NCBI GenBank assembly: GCA_035556135.1
Contig: DATMFO010000004.1
Span: 404,754 to 468,753 of the forward strand
Source: ZC4RG30 sp035556135
GTDB taxonomy: Bacteria; Pseudomonadota; Gammaproteobacteria; Steroidobacterales; Steroidobacteraceae
DNA: 64,000 bases
Direction: 5' to 3'
The translations under genes and the position numbers were made by a program. Under the pieces are notes generated by a model, which saw nothing but the letters and a program-made list of their open reading frames with translations, had not been told where the DNA came from and ran no database searches. Numbering within the stretch: the first letter of the stretch is position 1; the number at the start of each line of letters is the position of its first letter. This document shows, piece after piece, positions 15,166 through 20,724 of this stretch.

Positions 15166-15644
15166 GACGACCTCAAACACGAACTCCTGCATGTGTGGGC
15201 ACTGCTTTCAAACCTCGCCACCGCTTACCCTTGGGCCGGGCGGGATTTCTAACAACGGGCCACGGCTTGTAATGACGGCACCGATCATGCCGCCGCGTGC
15301 GCAGCGGCGCAATGCACCAGGAACCTATGACCGGCAACGAGGCCAGTAAGAAGGCGGAGGTGAGCTGCCGGCCAGATGACAGTTGTGGTTATGGGACTAA
15401 GACCGTTGCCCCATGATTCATGCAGTTTATCGCTGACCGTCTTCTATCGGAGAGCTCGCCGACATTTCCGGTCGGCAATGCGGGCACGACGGTTTCCCCT
15501 TTCAGACGGCGAGAGGCTTCAAATGACGCCGATGGCAGTGCCGGTTGGAGCGCCGCGGTCGACGGGCGGGACCCTCCGCGAAGCTTCTTGGGACCTCACG
15601 ACCCGCACCACCAAAACCATTCCTGTTCTGACGGGAGAATAGTC
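15166..15644 (-). other. Repeated gene-free cassette, copy 3 (subfamily B)
   Basis: 479 bp. It is very similar to copies 5 and 6 along its whole length and shares the landmark order with subfamily A: plus-strand hairpin GCCGC (15289-15293)/GCGGC (15304-15308), GCAATGCACC, a GCAGTTTATCGCTGACCG segment near 15423, then a pyrimidine-rich stem. The cassette start (right end) holds a 33-codon minus-strand frame at 15519-15620. Confidence 0.75.
15519..15620 (-). CDS. Candidate 33-residue small ORF in cassette copy 3
   Basis: ATG 15620 to TGA 15519. It begins MVLVVRVVRSQEASRRV and ends RGAPTGTAIGVI. The same 33-codon frame, without indels, occurs in copies 5 and 6, with both silent and amino-acid changes between them. 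It lies where cassette genes normally begin, but AGGA abuts the ATG and no well-spaced ribosome binding site is seen. It may be chance conservation of near-identical DNA. Confidence 0.25.
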   Translation of the reverse strand: MVLVVRVVRSQEASRRVPPVDRGAPTGTAIGVI

Positions 15645-15782
15645 GCCTAACTACTAAGCTCAGCGACGGCGCGCCGGCGCTGAAGCACGCGGGCGCGCCA
15701 GCGCTCGTGTGCTCTCGACGCTCGGCCGCCCGCGGCCGGGCACTTTATGCCAATCGCCGATCGCTGCAGCGCCAAGTTAGGC
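15645..15782 (-). repeat. attC site r
   Basis: 138 bp, GCCTAAC (15645-15651) to GTTAGGC (15776-15782). Small changes are CGGCCGGGCACTTTATGCC at the apex and GATCGCTGCAGCGCCAA in the right arm. It serves copy 4 of the repeated family. Confidence 0.95.
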
Positions 15783-16272
15783 GATGGACTCAAATTCAAG
15801 GAATGCATGTTGCGAGCTATCTGTTCGATCATCGCTCTCGCCTTCCCTTCTGGCTCTTGAAATCCCTGATCGAAGCGTCTTGGCCGCTCAGCGGCATGCC
15901 GATCATGCCGCCGCAGTTGCAGCGGCGCAATGGCGCAACCTGAACCTTTGGACGGCAGGACGCTGGCAGAAAGGAGTAGTCGCCCCAAGCCGGCCATAGG
16001 TGCCGTTTGCGGACAGAACCTGGAGATCGTTGCCCGCACTGTCATGCACTTTATCGATGCCCGTTGACCGAGGATCGTAGAGCTCGCCGGGCCGGCAATG
16101 CGGGCAAGGCCTTGACCCTTTGGGCGGCTGGAGGTTACTGACGTGGCCGATGGCAGAACGGTTGGGCGCCGCGGGCAACAAGGTAGCTCAATCGCTGATC
16201 GGTAGTTGCTCACGACACGCACTTCGACGGCTACTGTCTTGAAGTGCACCGCGCATGTTATGAAGCTCCGTC
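15783..16272 (-). other. Repeated gene-free cassette, copy 4 (divergent)
   Basis: 490 bp, the most divergent member. It keeps the hairpin with another loop (GCCGCCGCAGTTGCAGCGGC near 15906), the GCACTTTAT segment at 16046-16054 and the GCCGCGG region, but the short frame ending RGAP is broken by a one-base deletion. The right-hand 90 bp are unlike the other copies. A long minus-strand frame runs through it and into attC r, and is not shared by the other copies. Confidence 0.7.
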
Positions 16273-16410
16273 GCCTAACTACCCAGCTCAGCGACGGCGA
16301 GATGACCTCTCAGCACGCGGGCGCGCCAGCGCTCGTGTGCGCTCTCGGCTCGGCCGCCCGCGGCCGGGCACTTTATGCCGAACGCCGCTCGCTGCAGCGC
16401 AGAGTTAGGC
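16273..16410 (-). repeat. attC site s
   Basis: 138 bp, GCCTAAC (16273-16279) to GTTAGGC (16404-16410); majority type. It serves copy 5 of the repeated family, so attC q to t hold three family members in a row. Confidence 0.95.
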
Positions 16411-16886
16411 GACGACCTCAAACCAAGCTCCTGCATGTGTGGGCACCGTCCTTGAACCTGGCCATCGCTTACCCTTGGGCCGTGCGGGATCTTCAACAAC
16501 GGGCCACGGCTTGTGATGGCTGCACTGATCATGCCGTCGCGTGCGCAGCGGCGCAATGCACCAGGAACCTATGACCAGCAACCCGGTCAGCAGAATGGCG
16601 AAGGGGGCCTGCCGGCCAGATGAGAGTTGGGGTGATGGGACGAAGACCGTTGACCCATGATTTATGCACTTTATCGCTAACCGTTTTCTACTGGAGAGCT
16701 CACCGACCTTTCCGGCCGGCTATGCGGGCACGACGTTTCCCCTTCAGACGGCGAGAGGCTTCAGACGATGCCGATAACTGTACCGGTTGATGCGCCGCGG
16801 TCGAAATGCGAGACCCTCCGCGAAGCTTCTTGGGACCTCACGACACGCACCACTAAAACCATTCCCGTTCTGGCCGGAGAATAGTC
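16411..16886 (-). other. Repeated gene-free cassette, copy 5 (subfamily B)
   Basis: 476 bp. The hairpin left arm is GCCGT (16533-16537) against GCGGC (16548-16552): a G-U pair if the plus strand is RNA, a C-A mismatch if the minus strand is. GCACTTTATCGCTAACCG follows at about 16666. The 33-codon minus-strand frame lies at 16761-16862. Confidence 0.75.
16761..16862 (-). CDS. Candidate 33-residue small ORF in cassette copy 5
   Basis: ATG 16862 to TGA 16761. It has the same length and frame as in copy 3: MVLVVRVVRSQEASRRV is identical and the end is RGASTGTVIGIV. Compared with copy 3 there are silent changes (for example TTG/TTA, CGG/CGT) and several replacements in the middle (PPV to SHF). 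Evidence for coding is weak. Confidence 0.25.
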   Translation of the reverse strand: MVLVVRVVRSQEASRRVSHFDRGASTGTVIGIV

Positions 16887-17024
16887 GCCTAACTACTAAG
16901 CTCAGCGACGGCGAGATGACCTCTCAGCATGCGGGCGCGCCGGCGCTCGTGTGCTCTCGGCGCTCGGCCGCCCGCGGCCGAGCACTTTATGCCAAACGCC
17001 GCTCGCTGCAGCGCATGGTTAGGC
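16887..17024 (-). repeat. attC site t
   Basis: 138 bp, GCCTAAC (16887-16893) to GTTAGGC (17018-17024). The right arm ends GCAGCGCATG. It follows the HPDV-repeat protein cassette at 17043-17396. Confidence 0.95.
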
Positions 17025-17042
17025 GGCACCAAGGACGGCACT

Positions 17043-17396
17043 TTAGTTGCCCTCTCTCTGCTCGATTTCCTTTACGAGTTTGATCTGCTTTTCGACCTCA
17101 GGGTGGTCATTCCCATGCCGCCTTCGCAACTCAGCTAGGCGCGCGCGAGCGGATTGAAGTTCCGACAAAGATTGACCATTCGATGCTTCAGACGGGTCGA
17201 CGCCAGGCGCCGATTTGTGTGCTTCGATTCGTCGGAGCAATCTCACGACGTCCGGGTGCTGATCGGAATAGATTTCTCGAAGCTTCGTCAGTTCTGCCTC
17301 CATGGCGCGCAAATCTGCTTCACCACCCATCTGGGAGAAGCCGCCAGGCGAGAACGTAAGCGTGGCCGCCGCGAACAGAACATTGGCCATTTTCAT
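17043..17396 (-). CDS. Cassette gene, exported coiled-coil protein with two HPDV repeats
   Basis: 117 residues from ATG 17396. MKMANVLFAAATLTFSPGGFSQ is a likely signal peptide. The mature chain has two copies of a heptad-type unit: LTKLREIYSDQHPDVVRLL (about residues 37-55) and LAELRRRHGNDHPEVEKQI (about 87-105). An LxxLRxxYxxxHPDV pattern is known from the periplasmic coiled coils of Wzz/polysaccharide co-polymerase and related envelope proteins. No membrane anchor beyond the signal is present, so it would be a free periplasmic helical protein. The role is unknown. Confidence 0.6.
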   Translation of the reverse strand: MKMANVLFAAATLTFSPGGFSQMGGEADLRAMEAELTKLREIYSDQHPDVVRLLRRIEAHKSAPGVDPSEASNGQSLSELQSARARLAELRRRHGNDHPEVEKQIKLVKEIEQREGN

Positions 17397-17483
17397 TCTC
17401 AGACCTCACGAGACTGGATGTGGAAATCTGTCAATGGGTCGCGTCATTCGTTCTGCAAATTCCAGCACAGTTCGTGACGTGCC

Positions 17484-17646
17484 GCCTAACTACCCAGCTC
17501 AGCGACCGGCCACCCTCTGCGCGTGCAGCGCGCGGGCGCACAGCGTTGGCCCGTAAAGTGATGGTGCGCGCCCGCGCGCCAGCACTTTATGGTTCCCAAG
17601 TCGGGCACTTTATGTGTCCCCGGTTCGCTGCAGCGCAGAGTTAGAT
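17484..17646 (-). repeat. attC site u (long variant)
   Basis: 163 bp, GCCTAAC (17484-17490) to GTTAGAT (17640-17646). It has the same long centre as attC e with two GCACTTTATG copies. The rare GTTAGAT core is mirrored by ATCTAAC at 18047, the other end of the same cassette, and supplies its stop codon. Confidence 0.92.
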
Positions 17647-18048
17647 GGCACTTTCGCCGACGTTCCTCGTCTCGATGAGGAATTTCATCTTGTGGCTTGC
17701 CACGTATCCTGCACCGATCACTAGTAGCACCGCAATCAGCCATTGTTCGTTAAGGAACGCCCAGCTGAGGGCCCCTGTAAATGGGCGGGAAAGGGCTCCG
17801 AGCGCCAGCCACATTAGAGTGACCAAGAGCACACCCTTCACGTTCTCAGCCAACCGTCCACCCAGAAGGAGTAGAGCAGCCGCGACCACTGTGCCTGCGT
17901 ATAGGGGCCATGGAATGTGGGGTTGGTTCAGGAACCCCTTGAGCATGAGAGCCAGGAACAGGAACGACATGTAAAGCCATCCAGCTGTCGCCAATGCATT
18001 GGCCAGACGGATCCGAGACGGGGTAGGCGAAGTTGTGTCCAGTGCCAT
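17641..18048 (-). CDS. Cassette gene, membrane protein with start and stop codons in attC cores
   Basis: 135 residues. The ATG (18048-18046) is built from the entry core GTTAGAT plus the next base (GTTAG-ATG-G), and the TAA stop is in the exit core ATCTAAC (GCC ATC TAA C). The gene thus fills the cassette with no leader. Four hydrophobic helices are predicted, at about residues 20-40, 47-65, 70-88 and 100-118, and the C-terminus is polar. The ribosome must use attC sequence upstream (GAGCTGGGTAG) or initiate without a classical site. Function unknown. Confidence 0.65.
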   Translation of the reverse strand: MALDTTSPTPSRIRLANALATAGWLYMSFLFLALMLKGFLNQPHIPWPLYAGTVVAAALLLLGGRLAENVKGVLLVTLMWLALGALSRPFTGALSWAFLNEQWLIAVLLVIGAGYVASHKMKFLIETRNVGESAI

Positions 18049-18184
18049 CTAACTACCCAGCTCAGCGACGGCGAAATGCCCCCACAGCACGCGGGCGCGC
18101 CAGCGCTCGTGTGCGCTTTCGGCTCGGCCGCCCGCGGCCGAGCACTTTATGCCGAACGCCGCTCGCTGCAGCGCAGAGTTAGGC
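18047..18184 (-). repeat. attC site v
   Basis: 138 bp, ATCTAAC (18047-18053) to GTTAGGC (18178-18184). The body is of the majority type. It serves copy 6 of the repeated gene-free family. Confidence 0.95.
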
Positions 18185-18661
18185 GACGACCTCAAACACG
18201 AGCTCCTGCATGTGTGGGCACTGCCTTCGAACCTGGCCACCGCTTTCACTTGGGCCGTGCGGGACCTTCAACAACGGGCCACGGCTTGTGATGGCTGCAC
18301 GGATCATGCCGTCGCGTGCGCAGCGGCGCAATGCACCGGACACCTATGACCCGCAGCCCGGCCAGCAGAAAGGCGAAGGGGACCTGCCGGCCAGGTGACG
18401 GTCGGGGTTGTGGGACGAAGACCATTGCGCTTTCAACCATGCACTTTATCGCTGACCGTTTTCTACCGCAGAGCTCGCTGACCCTTCCGGCCGGCAATGC
18501 GGGCACAACGCTTCTCCTTCGGACGGCTGGAGGCTTCAGACGATGCCGATAGCGGTGTCGGTTGGAGCGCCGCGGTCGACGGGCGAGACCCTCCGCGAAG
18601 CTTCTTGGAACCTTACGACCCGCACAACCCAGACCATTCCTGTTTTGATGGAAGAATAGTC
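18185..18661 (-). other. Repeated gene-free cassette, copy 6 (subfamily B)
   Basis: 477 bp, close to copies 3 and 5 although about 1.8 kb from the nearest family member. It has the GCCGT/GCGGC hairpin as in copy 5 (near 18308), GCACTTTATCGCTGACCG at 18441, a GGACGGCTGGAGGC stem region and the 33-codon minus-strand frame. A 147-codon minus-strand frame crosses it but is not matched in the relatives, so it is not called a gene. Confidence 0.75.
18536..18637 (-). CDS. Candidate 33-residue small ORF in cassette copy 6
   Basis: ATG 18637 to TGA 18536. It starts MVWVVRVVRFQEASRRV and ends RGAPTDTAIGIV. It is the third frame-preserved copy. The end RGAP-x-x-TAIG-x-V is also present, in frame and with the same stop, in the subfamily A copy at 9189-9650. 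Confidence 0.25.
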   Translation of the reverse strand: MVWVVRVVRFQEASRRVSPVDRGAPTDTAIGIV

Positions 18662-18798
18662 GCCTAACTACTAAGTTCAGCGACCGCACGCCGGCGCTTC
18701 AGCACGCGGGCGCGCCAGCGCTGGTGTGCGCTCTCGGCTCGGTCGCCCGCGGCCGAGCACTTGATAGTGATGCGGCTCGCTGCAACGCCTAGTTGGGC
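18662..18798 (-). repeat. attC site w
   Basis: 137 bp, GCCTAAC (18662-18668) to GTTGGGC (18792-18798), with the CTCGCTGCAACGCCTA right arm shared with m and o. The core matches GCCCAAC at 19296, the entry core of the lspA cassette. The last lspA codons and the TAG stop lie inside it. Confidence 0.93.
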
Positions 18799-19280
18799 GG
18801 CGCGGCGTCGCTCCGAGAGAGGTAAAGCAGCACGACCGCCAGAACTCCGAGCATGTCTGCAACATTGAAAATTCCCGTTCGCAGGTTTCCGATTCCGAGA
18901 TTCAGGAAGTCCGTCACCAAGCCGTCGTGGATGATTCGATCAATCAGGTTTCCGAGGCCACTCGCGCCCAGAAGCGTTAGGGCGACTACTTGGCCTCGGG
19001 GCAACCGAGGCCACAGCGCGGCGGCCAGAACTAAGCCGATAACCATTAGGCTGACGCCACCCTGAAAGATGAGCGCCCGGATCGATTCGGGCAGAGAGGC
19101 GCCAAAGCCTAGGAAAGCACCTGGGTTCTCAGCGTAGGTGAGCCGAACGGTATCGTGCAGCATCGTGATGACAGGACCATCGCTGAGGTGCGTCTTGGCC
19201 ACGACCTTTGTGGCCTGGTCGCAGCCCACGCATCCCAGAAGCACGCCGGCGACCAGCAGAAGTCGTGTCAGCTTTCTCAT
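18789..19280 (-). CDS. lspA: Signal peptidase II carried on a cassette
   Basis: 163 residues from ATG 19280, the usual LspA length. Conserved blocks are DQATK (Asp21), the ENPGAFLG loop, and the two catalytic aspartates in GNLIDR (Asp114) and FNVADM (Asp142). There are four hydrophobic helices. LspA is the inner-membrane aspartyl protease that removes lipoprotein signal peptides after lipidation. The gene ends inside its attC (Pro-Pro-Asn-stop from GCGCCGCCCAACTAG). A housekeeping lspA would be expected elsewhere, so this is probably an extra copy; all key residues are kept, so it should be active. Confidence 0.9.
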   Translation of the reverse strand: MRKLTRLLLVAGVLLGCVGCDQATKVVAKTHLSDGPVITMLHDTVRLTYAENPGAFLGFGASLPESIRALIFQGGVSLMVIGLVLAAALWPRLPRGQVVALTLLGASGLGNLIDRIIHDGLVTDFLNLGIGNLRTGIFNVADMLGVLAVVLLYLSRSDAAPPN

Positions 19281-19295
19281 AGGGCAGGGAGTGCC

Positions 19296-19433
19296 GCCCA
19301 ACTACCCAGCTCAGCGACGGCGCGCCGGCGCATCAGCACGCGGGCGCGCCAGCGCTCGTGTGCGCTCTGGGCTCGGTCGCCCGCGGCCGAGCACTTTATG
19401 CCAATCGCCGTTCGCTGCAGCGCCGAGTTAGGC
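19296..19433 (-). repeat. attC site x
   Basis: 138 bp, GCCCAAC (19296-19302) to GTTAGGC (19427-19433). The right arm is TTCGCTGCAGCGCCGA. It supplies the stop of the HEPN-like gene at 19428-20015. Confidence 0.95.
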
Positions 19434-20015
19434 GGCACGGCGCGGAACCTTGGCGACCCAATGGTGTAGGAGATGCGGAATGCTCTCCGCTGGCGCACCA
19501 CCAAGCTGAAGGAGGTATGCAATGAAGTCTTCGGCCGTTTCAAGTGCCGACCATCCGGACAATGCAGTTAGGTTGTCGAATTCGGACGTATCAATGAGAC
19601 CATTTGCCACGAAACCTTCGAACTCAAGTGATTGCGTGTCGGAGATGAAGTGCATCAGCGCGTTGCGGCTGTCCAGGGTGGCCTTAAACCTCTGGGCCGG
19701 CCCTTGGCCGAAATCGGCAGCCTCACCGAATAGTAGGAGCGGCCACTCTTCGAGCTTCCGGCCAAGAGATTTCTTGGCCCGAAGGTCGCGCTCAAGTCGC
19801 TCCTTATGCGGTGAGGCAGAATTCTGAAGCAGCAGCAGCCTAGCCTGTACATTCAAGAATGACTCCACGCAGGCGACAGCCATTACGGTGGCTGAGGCGG
19901 CCTTTTGCCGTGCCACGTTCAGGGAGTCCGACGCCTCCGCCTCAGCTGCGAGGGAGCGCGCCGCATCGGCGAATGTCCACACCAGGCGGTTAGGGCTTGA
20001 GAGCGTTTTGGTCAT
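19428..20015 (-). CDS. Cassette gene, HEPN-like helical protein
   Basis: 195 residues from ATG 20015; the stop is in the attC core (GCC GCC TAA). The chain is mostly helical and soluble. The segment SRNALMHF (Arg117-Asn118...His122) fits the RN-x3-H catalytic motif of HEPN ribonucleases, and the earlier helix with ACVESFLN gives the usual acidic residue. HEPN proteins often serve in toxin-antitoxin or phage defence; no MNT or antitoxin partner is encoded in the cassette. The family call rests on one motif. Confidence 0.5.
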   Translation of the reverse strand: MTKTLSSPNRLVWTFADAARSLAAEAEASDSLNVARQKAASATVMAVACVESFLNVQARLLLLQNSASPHKERLERDLRAKKSLGRKLEEWPLLLFGEAADFGQGPAQRFKATLDSRNALMHFISDTQSLEFEGFVANGLIDTSEFDNLTALSGWSALETAEDFIAYLLQLGGAPAESIPHLLHHWVAKVPRRAA

Positions 20016-20027
20016 GCACTTAGTGCC

Positions 20028-20165
20028 GCCTAACTACCCAGCTCAGCGACGGCGAGATGCCCTGAAAGCACGCGGGCGCGCCAGCGTTCGTGTGCGCTCT
20101 TGGCTCGGCCGCCCGCGGCCGAGCACTTTATGCCAAACGCCGCTCGCTGCAGCGCAGAGTTAGGC
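20028..20165 (-). repeat. attC site y (attI-proximal)
   Basis: 138 bp, GCCTAAC (20028-20034) to GTTAGGC (20159-20165); majority type. It is the attC of the first cassette, the one next to attI. Confidence 0.95.
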
Positions 20166-20576
20166 GACATGCGCCGACCTCAACCAGTTATATCCTGCAG
20201 CAGCTGCGAACACTCCTGCGGCCATACTGGGTAGCGCTGCTGAAAAATATTCAGCGGAGCCGATGGCAGGTGGGCCAGACCTGGCGTCAAGTGCGGTAAG
20301 AATTGGGGTCAACACAAGCCCAAGAATTCCGATGTAGTAGCAGAACAGCGCGTACAACTTTGCGAACCATGCGGCGAAAGGTGCGAAGAGGTGCAGGAAT
20401 AGGAGGACCACACCATACGCCATTGCGCCGATGAGAATGACTTTGAATGGAGCGACGACCCGCTGAAGCCAGTCGTCAGAGGGAGCTACCACCGAAACAA
20501 TCGCGAGGAGGCCAATGACAGCCGTGAGCAGTTGCCGCCGGTAGGGAAAGTTCGTGTCATCGTGCGAAAGGATCAT
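20160..20576 (-). CDS. First cassette gene, multi-pass membrane protein
   Basis: 138 residues from ATG 20576, three bases after the attI/attC crossover core GTTAGGC; the TAA stop is in attC y. Four hydrophobic helices lie at about residues 15-32, 43-66, 72-96 and 105-128. As the most recently inserted cassette position it would get the strongest transcription from any promoter in the intI/attI region. No family recognised. Confidence 0.6.
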   Translation of the reverse strand: MILSHDDTNFPYRRQLLTAVIGLLAIVSVVAPSDDWLQRVVAPFKVILIGAMAYGVVLLFLHLFAPFAAWFAKLYALFCYYIGILGLVLTPILTALDARSGPPAIGSAEYFSAALPSMAAGVFAAAAGYNWLRSAHVA

Positions 20577-20579
20577 GTC

Positions 20580-20724
20580 GCCTAACTACTAATTAGGTTT
20601 GTCGCACTAATTCCAAATCGCGACAAATAAAGTTCAAATGCGACACCCGGAGCACTTAACCCCCTGATATTCCTTTCCACCCGGCACAAATCGCGGCGTG
20701 TCGTCATAAGGGAATTAGTGCGAC
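20580..20724 (-). promoter_or_regulatory. attI recombination site and intI control region
   Basis: The crossover core GTTAGGC (minus strand, 20586-20580) borders the first cassette. The 138 bp up to the intI ATG hold no gene. They contain GTCGCACTAATTCC (20601-20614) and its exact inverted copy GGAATTAGTGCGAC (20711-20724), TTGTCGC (20599-20605) facing GCGACAA (20620-20626), and another GCGACAC near 20641. These are likely IntI or regulator binding sites. A cassette promoter is expected here; TTGAAC (20637-20632) is only a weak -35 candidate with a poor -10. Confidence 0.75.

Noticed and set aside
15647..16249. 200-codon minus-strand frame through gene-free cassette copy 4 and attC r
   Set aside because: Half of it is attC sequence, it has no counterpart in the other five copies, and copy 2 has stops in the equivalent frame.
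18246..18689. 147-codon minus-strand frame across cassette copy 6
   Set aside because: It starts in attC w, is rich in Arg/Pro as expected from GC-rich noncoding DNA, and is not conserved in copies 3 and 5.
5543..20165. Regularly spaced repeats considered as a CRISPR array
   Set aside because: The repeats are 87-164 bp with RYYYAAC/GTTRRRY ends and imperfect dyad symmetry, the spacers are 250-600 bp and mostly carry genes, and no cas genes are present; this is an integron.
20580..20724. LexA box controlling intI
   Set aside because: No CTGT-N8-ACAG motif is visible; the inverted repeats present do not fit it.
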